Shown here piece by piece: positions 1-7,652 of a stretch of DNA of 64,000 nt. Position 1 is the stretch's first letter; each line of letters begins with the position of its first letter. Made by a program: the position numbers and the translations under genes. The stretch covers positions 124,001 to 188,000 of the forward strand of contig NZ_KZ984555.1 in the NCBI RefSeq assembly GCF_003574445.1. Direction: 5' to 3'. The notes beneath the pieces are model-generated. The model saw only the letters and a list, made by a program, of their open reading frames with translations. It ran no database searches and had not been told where the DNA came from. This stretch comes from Streptomyces sp. YIM 130001. GTDB taxonomy: Bacteria > Actinomycetota > Actinomycetes > Streptomycetales > Streptomycetaceae.

Positions 1-426
1 GCCGAGGACCGTGAAGAGCCAGCCGTCGTCCGGGCCGGCGTTGGTGAAGCCGCGGTAGATCCAGGTGGGGATGGAGGCGATGTCCCCCTCACGCAGGGTG
101 AGTTCGCCCTCGGAGCCGTCGGCGCCCCACCGCAGCCGGTACTCGCCGCGGAAGCACAGGAACACCTCGGCGGTGTAGTGCAGATGCAGGTTGTTCGTGA
201 TGCCGTGGGGCATGGCAGCGGCCCCGATGTTGTACCCGTGCGGCTCGCGCAGGTTCACCACCTGACTGGCGCTCTGGGTCACCCCCGGGCCGATCATCGC
301 GTAGTTCTCCTTGCGGTCCGAACCAGGCGTACGGCAGTCGATGAACGCCTGGTTGCAGGAGACGAAGTCACCACGTCGAATCGTGCGGCGTTCCAGCTCG
401 GCCTCAGTGACCACGATTGACGGCAT
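1..426 (-). CDS. Cupin-domain protein, C-terminus outside window
   Basis: 142 codons are visible, and the reading frame runs off the left edge. The ATG at 426-424 follows a GGAGGTG ribosome site. Residues about 84-97 carry the cupin motif-1 pattern (NLHLHYTAEVF: HxH followed by Glu), so a metal-binding beta-barrel is likely. In the second motif (GDIASIPTWIYRGFTN) the usual metal-ligand His position is Arg, so the site may have only three ligands or be atypical. Small cupins of this kind are often dioxygenases or decarboxylases of aromatic or organic acids, but I cannot assign a substrate. The divergent upstream DNA has a dyad that could be an operator. Family call is firm; function is unknown. 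Confidence 0.8.
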   Translation of the reverse strand, partial: MPSIVVTEAELERRTIRRGDFVSCNQAFIDCRTPGSDRKENYAMIGPGVTQSASQVVNLREPHGYNIGAAAMPHGITNNLHLHYTAEVFLCFRGEYRLRWGADGSEGELTLREGDIASIPTWIYRGFTNAGPDDGWLFTVLG

Positions 427-452
427 CGTCAAGCACCTCCGAAGATTCGATA

Positions 453-474
453 CATACGTATGCAATGATGCAAT
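453..474. promoter_or_regulatory. Candidate operator upstream of the cupin gene
   Basis: A perfect 10-bp dyad CATACGTATG lies at 453-462. It runs into a direct repeat of TGCAAT (461-466 and 469-474). The region is AT-rich for this genome and lies 27-48 bases upstream of the cupin start codon. GntR- and IclR-type regulators use dyads of this size, but no regulator gene adjoins it, so the assignment is inference. Confidence 0.4.
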
Positions 475-942
475 CCGAGGCATCGCGAATTGTCAAGTGA
501 TGGAGCGGCCGCCTCGACCGCCGTTCTGCTCCGACTCGGCTCGCCGGCACCCCCCGGACGAAGCCCGGACTTCAAGGCGGGAGGACCGGGCACCCGGCGC
601 GGGCGCGGCGCCGCGAGCACCCAGGGCGACTCCCGGTGTCAGCCGGGTCGCCTCGCGGGCCCCCGCCCGGTTATTCGTATACATGCGGGGCACAATGGGG
701 CAGGAGTTCGGCCGCGCACCCGGTACCGGCCGGTCGGCGCCGTCCCGTCGAGCCGCCGCCGCGCCCGCCACTGCGGCGGCCGACGGCGAGGATTCAGCAC
801 GGCACATCGTCGCCACGCTCGACGGCCGGCGTACGTCCGCTGCCGCGCCGACACCGCCCCTCCGGATTCCGGCACCGTCGTCAGCACGCGCCCGAGCCCG
901 GCGGACCGCCCGGGTGACCGCAGGTGGCGTCAGGCCGGCGGG

Positions 943-972
943 AGTTCGGCACAGTTCGGCACAGTTCGGTAC
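943..972. repeat. Three tandem 10-bp repeats
   Basis: The unit AGTTCGGCAC occurs three times in a row, the third with one change (AGTTCGGTAC). The 10-bp period is about one helical turn. It lies about 155 bases upstream of the M50 gene and could be a cooperative protein-binding array or a chance slippage repeat. Confidence 0.5.
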
Positions 973-1128
973 AGAAGTGTCCGGATCGCTCCGCGGACCG
1001 GGCTGCCGGAGCCGCCTCCGCGCGGTCAGGAACGGTCGACGCCAGGTGAGCGTCCTAGTCTCGGACGTCGTCCGCACATACGTGCCACACTGCCAGACCC
1101 CGTACCCGAGGGAGGAGCCTCCCGCACC

Positions 1129-1851
1129 ATGTACCTCACCGCAGCCACCTCGATGTCCGGCCTCTGGGACCGCGTCTTCGGCGCCCAGCCGGACCCGGAC
1201 CAGTGGCTGGTGTACGCCACCGCGGCCGTCGCGCTCGCCGCCGTACTCCCGCACGCGATATGGAGGTTGACGCGTAACGCGATCACCATCGCGCACGAGG
1301 GCGGGCACGGGCTGATCGCCCTCGTCACCGGCCGCAAGCTGGACGGCATCCGGCTGCACTCCGACACCAGCGGTCTGACGGTGAGCCGCGGCAAGCCGAC
1401 CGGCATCGGCATGATCCTCACCGCCGCGGGCGGATACACCGCTCCCCCGCTGCTCGGCCTGGGCGGCGCCTGGCTGCTCGCCGCGAACCACATCACCGCG
1501 CTGCTCTGGCTCGCCACCGCCCTGCTGATCGCCCTCCTGGTGATGATCCGCAACGCGTACGGCGCCCTGACCGTCGTCATCACCGGCGGCGCCTTCCTGC
1601 TCGTCTCCTGGCTCGCCGACCCCGAGGTGCAGGCCGGGTTCGCGTACGCCGTGGTGTGGTTCCTGCTGCTCGGGGGTGTCCGGCCGGCCTTCGAGCTGCA
1701 GTCGAAGCGGCGGCGCGGCGGTGCGTCCGACTCGGACGCGGACCAGCTCTCGCGGCTCACACACGTACCGGCGGCGATGTGGTTCTTCTTCTTCCACGCC
1801 GTCTCGATCTGTGCGCTGATCGGCGGCGGGCGCTGGCTGCTCGGCCTGTGA
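1129..1851 (+). CDS. M50B-like membrane metallopeptidase
   Basis: 240-aa integral membrane protein. The HEGGH zinc motif (HExxH type) is at residues 56-60, with Glu57 the expected catalytic base, directly after a hydrophobic segment at about 25-50. Several further hydrophobic stretches follow (about 90-135, 145-175, 215-238). This fits the M50B-like family of intramembrane or membrane-embedded metalloproteases common in actinobacteria; substrates are unknown. The start is fixed by GGAGGAG about 13 bases upstream. The same frame is open further upstream, but that part is Arg/Pro-rich and unlike protein. It is followed by aroA in the same direction after 111 bases. Confidence 0.8.
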   Translation: MYLTAATSMSGLWDRVFGAQPDPDQWLVYATAAVALAAVLPHAIWRLTRNAITIAHEGGHGLIALVTGRKLDGIRLHSDTSGLTVSRGKPTGIGMILTAAGGYTAPPLLGLGGAWLLAANHITALLWLATALLIALLVMIRNAYGALTVVITGGAFLLVSWLADPEVQAGFAYAVVWFLLLGGVRPAFELQSKRRRGGASDSDADQLSRLTHVPAAMWFFFFHAVSICALIGGGRWLLGL

Positions 1852-1962
1852 CCGGCGGGCGACCGCCGGTCCTTCGGACGTGCGGCCGGCGGGCGCCGAG
1901 GCGCGCTGCGCCACGGAATCCTGGCAGATCCCGCGTGGCGGCGAGCGATTAAGGTAAAGGCC

Positions 1963-3288
1963 ATGACCGAGAACCCCGCGCACGCTTCCCTCTGGCCGGC
2001 CCCGCACGCGAGCGACGCCGTCGACGCGACCGTCCACGTGCCCGGTTCGAAATCGGTCACCAACCGTGCCCTGGTCCTCGCCTCCCTCGCCGCCGACCCG
2101 GGCTGGCTGCGCCGCCCGCTCCGCTCCCGCGACACCCTCTTGATGGCCGAGGCCCTGCGTGCGCTCGGCGTCGGCATCGAGGAGGGCGTCGGTCCCGACG
2201 GCACCGGCGAGGCCTGGCGGGTGATCCCCGCGGGGCTCCTCGGACCCGCGACCGTCGACGTGGGCAATGCGGGCACGGTGATGCGCTTCCTGCCTCCGCT
2301 CGCCACGCTGGCCGACGGCCCGGTGCGCTTCGACGGCGACCCCCGGTCGTACGAGCGGCCCCTGCACGGCGTCATCGACGCGCTGCGCGCCCTCGGCGCC
2401 CGGATCGACGACGACAGTCGCGGCGCGCTGCCGATGACCGTGCACGGCGGCGGTGCGCTGGACGGCGGCCGGGTCGACATCGACGCCTCGTCGTCCTCGC
2501 AGTTCGTGTCCGCGCTGCTGCTGTCCGGTGCGCGCTTCAACCAGGGCGTCGAGGTACGGCACACCGGCAGCCACCTGCCCTCCATGGCGCACATCCGGAT
2601 GACCGTCGACATGCTGCGCGCGGTCGGCGCCCAGGTCGACGAGCCGGAGACCGGCGGCGAACCGGACGTCTGGCGGGTCGCCCCCGGCGCCCTGCTCGGC
2701 CGCGACCTGGTGATCGAGCCCGACCTGTCGAACGCCCAGCCGTTCCTGGCCGCCGCGCTCGTCACCGGCGGCCGCGTGGTGATCCCCGACTGGCCGGCCC
2801 GCACCACGCAGCCCGGTGACGCGCTGCGTGACCTGTTCACACAGATGGGCGGCGCCTGCGAACTGACCGAACGGGGCCTTGAGTTCACCGGCTCCGGCCG
2901 TATCCACGGCATCGACGCGGACCTCAGCGAGGTCGGCGAACTCACCCCGGGTCTCGCGGCGGTCGCCGCACTCGCGGACTCCCCGTCCACCCTGCGCGGC
3001 GTCGCCCACCTGCGGCTGCACGAGACGGACCGCCTGGCCGCGCTCACCAAGGAGATCAACGAGCTCGGCGGAGACGTCACCGAGACCGCGGACGGGCTGC
3101 ACATCCGCCCCCGTGCGCTGCACGGCGGCGTCTTCCACACCTACGACGACCACCGCATGGCCACGGCCGGCGCGATCATCGGCCTCGCCGTGGAGGGTGT
3201 GACGATCGAGAACGTCGCGACGACCGCGAAGACCCTCCCCGACTTCCCCGACCTGTGGACGTCCATGCTCGGCGGCGCCCGGGTCTGA
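1963..3288 (+). CDS. aroA: 3-phosphoshikimate 1-carboxyvinyltransferase (EPSP synthase)
   Basis: 441-aa enzyme of the shikimate pathway. It transfers the enolpyruvyl group of PEP to shikimate 3-phosphate, giving EPSP for chorismate and aromatic amino acids. The N-terminal substrate loop VPGSKS (residues about 26-31), the GNAGTVMR motif and the C-terminal DDHRMA segment are all present, and the length is normal for the family. The start ATG at 1963 follows an AAGGTAAAGG ribosome site. The next gene, rsgA, starts 14 bases after the stop, so the two are probably co-transcribed, an arrangement common in Streptomyces. Confidence 0.97.
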   Translation: MTENPAHASLWPAPHASDAVDATVHVPGSKSVTNRALVLASLAADPGWLRRPLRSRDTLLMAEALRALGVGIEEGVGPDGTGEAWRVIPAGLLGPATVDVGNAGTVMRFLPPLATLADGPVRFDGDPRSYERPLHGVIDALRALGARIDDDSRGALPMTVHGGGALDGGRVDIDASSSSQFVSALLLSGARFNQGVEVRHTGSHLPSMAHIRMTVDMLRAVGAQVDEPETGGEPDVWRVAPGALLGRDLVIEPDLSNAQPFLAAALVTGGRVVIPDWPARTTQPGDALRDLFTQMGGACELTERGLEFTGSGRIHGIDADLSEVGELTPGLAAVAALADSPSTLRGVAHLRLHETDRLAALTKEINELGGDVTETADGLHIRPRALHGGVFHTYDDHRMATAGAIIGLAVEGVTIENVATTAKTLPDFPDLWTSMLGGARV

Positions 3289-3302
3289 GGGGATCTGACG
3301 TC

Positions 3303-4313
3303 ATGCGCCGCTACGGCAAGAACCCCGACGAGGACGACATCCGGGTCCGCCCCAACCGCAAGGGCAACCGGCCCCGCACCCACATCCGGCCGAAGCACGA
3401 GGACGCCAGCGAGGGCATGGTCCTGACCGTCGACCGCGGCCGGCTCACCTGCCTCGTCGAGGATCGTGTCGTGATGGCCATGAAGGCCCGCGAGCTGGGC
3501 CGCAAGGCCGCGGTGGTCGGCGACCGGGTCGCGCTCGTCGGCGACCTGTCGGGCCGCAAGGACACGTTGGCCCGTATCGTCCGCATCGAGAAGCGCAGCT
3601 CGGTACTGCGCCGCACGGCGGACGACGACGATCCGTACGAGCGCGTGGTCGTCGCCAACGCGGACCAGCTGGCCATCGTCACCGCCCTCGCCGACCCCGA
3701 GCCTCGCCCCCGGCTGATCGACCGCTGCCTGGTCGCGGCGTACGACGCGGGTCTGCAGCCCGTTCTCGTCCTCACCAAGTCCGACCTGGCGCCCGCGGAC
3801 AGACTCCTCGAGTCGTACGGGGCACTTGACTTCCCGTACGTGGTGACCAGCCGAGACGAACTGGCCGACGGCAACGGCGCGGACCGCGTCCGCGAGGTGC
3901 TCGACGGTCATGTCACCGTGTTCGTCGGACACTCCGGCGTGGGCAAGACCACGCTGGTCAACGCGCTGGTCCCGGAGGACCGCCGGCGTATCACCGGCCA
4001 TGTCAACGCGGTCACGGGCCGCGGCCGGCACACCACCACATCCGCCCTGGCCCTGCCGCTCTCGGACACCGAGGGCTGGGTCATCGACACCCCGGGCGTA
4101 CGGTCCTTCGGCCTGCACCACGTCGACCCGACCCGGGTCATCCTCGCCTTCCCCGATCTGCAGCCGGGCACCGAGGGCTGCCCGCGGGCCTGCAGCCACG
4201 ACGAACCGGACTGCGCACTGGATGACTGGGTGGCACAGGGGCACGCCGATCCGGCCCGGCTCTATTCGCTGCGGCGTCTGCTCGCCACGCGGGAGCGGCG
4301 CGAGGGCGACTGA
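3303..4313 (+). CDS. rsgA: Ribosome small-subunit GTPase RsgA
   Basis: 336-aa circularly permuted GTPase acting in late maturation of the 30S subunit. The permuted order is visible: TKSD (G4) at 158-161 precedes the P-loop GHSGVGKTT at 209-217 and DTPG (G3) at 262-265. The C-terminal zinc knuckle is C293, C297, H299, C304. An N-terminal OB-fold-like region occupies about 35-110 after a basic tail. The start ATG at 3303 lies 15 bases after the aroA stop, and the genes are probably one operon. Pairing with aroA is typical of actinobacteria. Confidence 0.95.
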   Translation: MRRYGKNPDEDDIRVRPNRKGNRPRTHIRPKHEDASEGMVLTVDRGRLTCLVEDRVVMAMKARELGRKAAVVGDRVALVGDLSGRKDTLARIVRIEKRSSVLRRTADDDDPYERVVVANADQLAIVTALADPEPRPRLIDRCLVAAYDAGLQPVLVLTKSDLAPADRLLESYGALDFPYVVTSRDELADGNGADRVREVLDGHVTVFVGHSGVGKTTLVNALVPEDRRRITGHVNAVTGRGRHTTTSALALPLSDTEGWVIDTPGVRSFGLHHVDPTRVILAFPDLQPGTEGCPRACSHDEPDCALDDWVAQGHADPARLYSLRRLLATRERREGD

Positions 4314-4447
4314 CGGCGCCCGGGTCCCGTCTCAACCCCGGGCCTTCCCAGGCCGTCTTCCGTACCGGGCTGACCTCGCACGTGTTTGCAGCCCGCACCG
4401 GAAGGTAAAGGCATAATCGCACCGAGCACCGCACAACAGGTGCGAAC

Positions 4448-4478
4448 CGGTCACAGAGTCGAAGCGGTCACTGAGTCG
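4448..4478. repeat. Two near-identical 14-bp direct repeats before the SMR gene
   Basis: CGGTCACAGAGTCG (4448-4461) and CGGTCACTGAGTCG (4465-4478) differ at one base and are 17 bp apart start to start. They end 18 bases before the SMR start codon, covering the leader and ribosome-site region. They could be a regulator site or a paired RNA element. I could not fit a known riboswitch. Confidence 0.5.
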
Positions 4479-4496
4479 CGGGAGGACCCACACACC

Positions 4497-4820
4497 ATGG
4501 CGTGGCTGCTGGTCATCGTCGCCGGAATCCTCGAGACCGGTTTCGCGGTCTGTCTGAAGCTGTCGCACGGATTCACCCGGCTCTGGCCCACCGTCTCCTT
4601 CTGCGTCTTCGCCCTCGGCAGCTTCGGGCTTCTCACCCTCGCGCTGCGCCGCCTCGACGTGGGCCCCGCCTATGCGGTGTGGACGGGCATCGGCGCCGCC
4701 GGTACCGCGATCTACGGGATGATCTTCATGGGGGACGTGGTGTCCACCCTGAAGCTGGTCTCGATCACCTTGGTCATCGTGGGCGTGATCGGCCTGCAGC
4801 TGTCGGGCAGCGCGCACTGA
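4497..4820 (+). CDS. SMR-family transporter, SugE/Gdx (guanidinium exporter) type
   Basis: 107-aa, four-TM small multidrug resistance protein, with Glu13 in TM1 as the proton- and substrate-binding acid. The WTGIG segment after residue 60 and the GDVV segment in TM3 resemble the SugE/Gdx subgroup rather than EmrE. Members of that subgroup export guanidinium in exchange for protons; others move quaternary ammonium compounds. The start has GGGAGGA about 11 bases upstream. It stands alone, not as the tandem pair often seen, and converges with a TetR gene 72 bases downstream that may regulate it. Substrate is inferred from subgroup only. Confidence 0.85.
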   Translation: MAWLLVIVAGILETGFAVCLKLSHGFTRLWPTVSFCVFALGSFGLLTLALRRLDVGPAYAVWTGIGAAGTAIYGMIFMGDVVSTLKLVSITLVIVGVIGLQLSGSAH

Positions 4821-4892
4821 GCCGCTGGTCCGTTCCCGTACATCCGCACCCTCCCCTCGCCGTCACACGGGCCGTCGTCCTCCGGGCCGCCG

Positions 4893-5477
4893 TCACACCG
4901 GATGCCCCACCGCCCGGGTCACCAGACGCGCCACGCCTCCGTCGGGTACGGACAGCGGCGCCACCACGCAGGAGACCGCGAGCCGTACGGCCACCTCGCA
5001 CTCGCGCGGACTGTCCGGTGTCGCCGCGCCGCGCATACCGAGCGCGACGACGGCCCGGTCCCTGACCATCCCGACCAGCTCACCCGGGGCGGGCAGCGGC
5101 CCGTCGACCCGACGTTGCGCGGGCACCACGGCGGTGGACCGCACCGCGGCCAGCGGCACCGAGGGAAGCCGGTCCCCCCAGCAGCCGGTGAGCAGAGCGC
5201 GGACCACGGCGTTCTGCCGCGCGGCGGCGACCGTCCACTCCGCGGCACCCGCTATGCCGCCCTCGGCGAGTGCCCGGTCGACGCCGGCGAGATAGCGGTC
5301 GGTCTCGCGGCGGACCAGCGCGCGGGCGAGGCCGTCCTTGCCGCCGAACTCGTTGTACAGGGTCTGCCGGGACACCCCGGCGATCGCCGCGACCTCGACC
5401 ATCCGCACGGCGGCCCAGGGCCTGCGGCCCACCACCGTGGCGGCCGCGTCCAGCAACGTCTCCCGTGCAGCAGGCAT
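4893..5477 (-). CDS. TetR-family transcriptional regulator
   Basis: 194-aa repressor-type protein. The N-terminal helix-turn-helix (residues about 6-50, with [24 protein letters not shown]) is a clear TetR DNA-binding domain. The C-terminal 140 residues are a poorly conserved ligand domain. The ATG at 5477 follows GGAGGC; the open frame further upstream lacks protein character. The gene is convergent with the SMR gene and divergent from hisN. The perfect palindrome at 5607-5626 in the divergent region is a plausible site for it. Ligand unknown. Confidence 0.92.
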   Translation of the reverse strand: MPAARETLLDAAATVVGRRPWAAVRMVEVAAIAGVSRQTLYNEFGGKDGLARALVRRETDRYLAGVDRALAEGGIAGAAEWTVAAARQNAVVRALLTGCWGDRLPSVPLAAVRSTAVVPAQRRVDGPLPAPGELVGMVRDRAVVALGMRGAATPDSPRECEVAVRLAVSCVVAPLSVPDGGVARLVTRAVGHPV

Positions 5478-5606
5478 GGCGCCTCCACGACAAGCCCCGG
5501 GTCGGTGCCGTGCGGGACGGCGCGGCACCCCTCACGGAGCGTTGACGCGACAGAGCGGACTGTCAAGGGTCGCCGCACGGGCCGAGCTTGTGCCGTACGG
5601 ATGGCG

Positions 5607-5626
5607 GGGCCCTGTCGACAGGGCCC
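5607..5626. promoter_or_regulatory. Perfect 20-bp palindrome between TetR and hisN genes
   Basis: GGGCCCTGTCGACAGGGCCC is perfectly symmetric about the central TCGA. It sits 130 bases upstream of the TetR gene and 37 bases upstream of hisN, beside the region where the hisN -35 box would lie. A palindrome with no spacer suits a dimeric repressor better than a terminator, as no T-run follows on either strand. Confidence 0.55.
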
Positions 5627-5651
5627 TGTGGTCGGCAGGGATCTCGGTCGA

Positions 5652-5666
5652 TACTGTTCGGCCATG
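5652..5666 (+). promoter_or_regulatory. Probable leaderless -10 element of hisN
   Basis: TACTGT at 5652-5657 ends six bases before the hisN ATG, so the transcript would start at or next to the start codon. No ribosome site is present, which agrees with a leaderless mRNA. The -35 region is weak. Confidence 0.45.
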
Positions 5667-6464
5667 GCCGACTACCACGATGATCTGCGCCTCGCCCACG
5701 TACTGGCCGACGCAGCCGACCGCGCGACCATGGACCGGTTCAAGGCCCTCGACCTCAAGGTGGAGACCAAGCCGGACATGACGCCCGTGAGCGAGGCCGA
5801 CAAGGGCGCCGAGGAGCTGATCCGCGGCCAGTTGAAGCGGGCCAGGCCCCGGGACGCGATCCTCGGCGAGGAGTACGGCATCGAGGGCACGGGCCCGCGC
5901 CGCTGGGTGATCGACCCGATCGACGGCACCAAGAACTACGTACGGGGCGTGCCCGTGTGGGCCACCCTGATCTCGCTGATGGAGGCGGTCGAGGGCGGCT
6001 TCCAGCCAGTGGTCGGCGTGGTCTCGGCGCCGGCGCTCGGCCGCCGCTGGTGGGCCGCGAAGGGTGCGGGCGCCTACACGGGCCGCTCCCTGACCTCGGC
6101 GACCCGGCTCCGGGTGTCCGAGGTCTCGCAGATCCCGGACGCCTCGTTCGCGTACTCCTCGCTCGCCGGCTGGGAGGCGCAGAGCCGGCTCGACGGCTTC
6201 CTCGACCTGACCCGTGCCTGCTGGCGCACCCGCGGTTACGGCGACTTCTGGCCGTACATGATGGTGGCCGAGGGTTCGGTGGACATCTGCGCCGAACCGG
6301 AGCTCTCGCTCTGGGACATGGCGGCCAACGCGATCATCGTGACGGAGGCCGGCGGCAGCTTCACCGGCCTGGACGGCACCCCGGGCCCGCACAGCGGCAA
6401 CGCGGCCGCGTCCAACGGCCTGCTCCACGACGAGCTGCTCGGCTACCTGAACCAGCGGTACTGA
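5664..6464 (+). CDS. hisN: Histidinol-phosphatase, inositol-monophosphatase fold
   Basis: 266-aa magnesium-dependent phosphatase of the IMPase superfamily. The metal-site motifs are GEEYG (68-72), DPIDGT (84-89) and the C-terminal [15 protein letters not shown]. Actinobacterial proteins of this subgroup act as the missing histidinol-phosphate phosphatase in histidine synthesis, converting L-histidinol phosphate to L-histidinol. Inositol-phosphate or fructose-bisphosphate activity cannot be ruled out from motifs alone. The start at 5664 is supported by a -10 element immediately upstream; the longer open frame is non-coding in character. Confidence 0.85.
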   Translation: MADYHDDLRLAHVLADAADRATMDRFKALDLKVETKPDMTPVSEADKGAEELIRGQLKRARPRDAILGEEYGIEGTGPRRWVIDPIDGTKNYVRGVPVWATLISLMEAVEGGFQPVVGVVSAPALGRRWWAAKGAGAYTGRSLTSATRLRVSEVSQIPDASFAYSSLAGWEAQSRLDGFLDLTRACWRTRGYGDFWPYMMVAEGSVDICAEPELSLWDMAANAIIVTEAGGSFTGLDGTPGPHSGNAAASNGLLHDELLGYLNQRY

Positions 6465-6745
6465 TGCCCGCGTTCCGGCGGTAGTGACGCGCGTAAACCG
6501 GCGCCGGCGACCGCCGGTTCCGTACGGCGACGCATCCGCCCACGTGCCCGGCAGCGCCGTCCGGCCCGACACGGACCGGCCGGACGAGCCCAACTCCCGC
6601 CGTACACCCCCTTGTTGTCCCGCCACCCGGCTGCCACTCTGAAGACTCCCCCACTTGTGAACTTGTGAATTTCTTCTCTTGGTGCCGGTACGCCGGAATC
6701 CCGGCAGCCCGGTCGGAGGGATTCCCCAGGAGGTGGCTTCAGCCC
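6465..6745. other. Intergenic region before CBS gene
   Basis: 281 bases without a gene. An exact tandem copy of ACTTGTGA is at 6653-6668, about 60 bases before the CBS ribosome site. I see no terminator after hisN. Confidence 0.4.
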
Positions 6746-7147
6746 ATGCTCGTCCACGACGCCATGAGCACGACGGTCCTCACCATCGGCCCCGACCACA
6801 CGCTGCGCCAGGCGGCCTGTCTGATGTCCGCCCGCCGCGTCGGCGCCGCGGTGGTGCTCGACCTCGACGACAGCGGCACCGGCATCCTCACCGAGCGCGA
6901 CATCCTGGTCTCGCTCGGCGCGGGCCAGGACCCGGACATCGAGACGGCCGGCACCCACACCACCACCGACGTCGTCTTCGCCGCCCCGGCCTGGACGCTC
7001 GACGAGGCTGCCGAGGCGATGGCGCACGGCGGCTTCCGCCACCTGATCGTGCTCGACGACCGCGAACCGGTGGGCGTCGTCTCGGTCCGCGACATCATCC
7101 GCTGCTGGACCCGCACCGGGCGACGTGCCACCCCGGTGGCGGGCTGA
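6746..7147 (+). CDS. Two-CBS-domain protein
   Basis: 133-aa protein made of two CBS modules (residues about 1-60 and 70-128). The GILTERDIL and GVVSVRDII segments are the usual end of each module. CBS pairs bind adenosine nucleotides and often act as energy or redox sensors; the partner of this free-standing pair is unknown. The start is certain: AGGAGGTGG lies about ten bases before the ATG. The Fur-type regulator follows 40 bases later in the same direction. Confidence 0.9.
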   Translation: MLVHDAMSTTVLTIGPDHTLRQAACLMSARRVGAAVVLDLDDSGTGILTERDILVSLGAGQDPDIETAGTHTTTDVVFAAPAWTLDEAAEAMAHGGFRHLIVLDDREPVGVVSVRDIIRCWTRTGRRATPVAG

Positions 7148-7175
7148 GGCCGCCCGCACCCGAAATCCCGATTGT

Positions 7176-7190
7176 TAGGCTGGCCCCATG
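7176..7190 (+). promoter_or_regulatory. Probable leaderless -10 of the Fur-type gene
   Basis: TAGGCT at 7176-7181 is followed by six bases and then the ATG at 7188. There is no ribosome site. The geometry is that of a leaderless Streptomyces promoter. Confidence 0.4.
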
Positions 7191-7604
7191 AGTGACCTCC
7201 TCGAACGACTGCGCGGACGCGGCTGGCGGATGACCGCACAACGACGCGTCGTGGCCGAGGTCCTCGACGGCGACCATGTGCACCTGACCGCGGACGAGGT
7301 GCACGCCCGCGCCGCGTCGAAGCTCCCGGAGATCTCCCGGGCGACGGTCTACAACACGCTCGGCGAGATGGTCACCCTCGGCGAGGTCCTCGAGGTGAGC
7401 ACGGACCGCCGCGCCAAGCGGTACGACCCGAACGCCCACCGGCCCCATCAGCATCTGGTCTGCGCACGCTGCGGCGCGATCCGGGACGTGCACGCGACGG
7501 GTGACCCGCTGGCCGACCTGCCCCCTTCCGAGCGCTTCGGCTTCGCGGTGTCCGAGGTCGAGGTCACCTACCGGGGTCTGTGCCCCGACTGCGCGGCCCC
7601 GTAA
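7188..7604 (+). CDS. Fur-family metalloregulator (Fur/PerR-like)
   Basis: 138-aa repressor with an N-terminal winged helix (residues 1-80, ISRATVYNTLGEMV recognition region). The C-terminal dimer domain holds two CxxC pairs (C92/C95 and C132/C135) that form the structural zinc site. The HRPHQHLVC region supplies the regulatory metal ligands. Streptomyces have several paralogues (FurA, CatR, Nur, Zur); I cannot say which, and no target gene such as a catalase or zinc importer is adjacent. The neighbouring CBS gene may share its transcript. Confidence 0.9.
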   Translation: MSDLLERLRGRGWRMTAQRRVVAEVLDGDHVHLTADEVHARAASKLPEISRATVYNTLGEMVTLGEVLEVSTDRRAKRYDPNAHRPHQHLVCARCGAIRDVHATGDPLADLPPSERFGFAVSEVEVTYRGLCPDCAAP

Positions 7605-7652
7605 GGCGGTTCGGACCCGGGCCGGACGAACGCACGCCCGGGCAGGAGGCGT

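Larger units (their letters stand above)
427..1128. other. Non-coding interval between cupin and M50 genes
   Basis: About 700 bases with no convincing gene; the ORFs here have poor start sites and arginine/proline-rich compositions typical of wrong frames. It should hold divergent promoters for the cupin and peptidase genes. A dyad lies at 453-462, a GTATAC core at 677-682 and three tandem 10-bp repeats at 943-972. Confidence 0.5.

Noticed and set aside
493..3153. An 886-codon minus-strand frame across aroA
   Set aside because: A high-GC shadow of aroA and the M50 gene; no protein-like pattern and no ribosome site.
4314..4496. Guanidine riboswitch before the SMR gene
   Set aside because: CCGTACCGGGCTGACCTCGC is faintly like parts of guanidine-III, and two repeats are present. 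But I could not build the pseudoknot, the ykkC core or the ACGR loops of guanidine-II.
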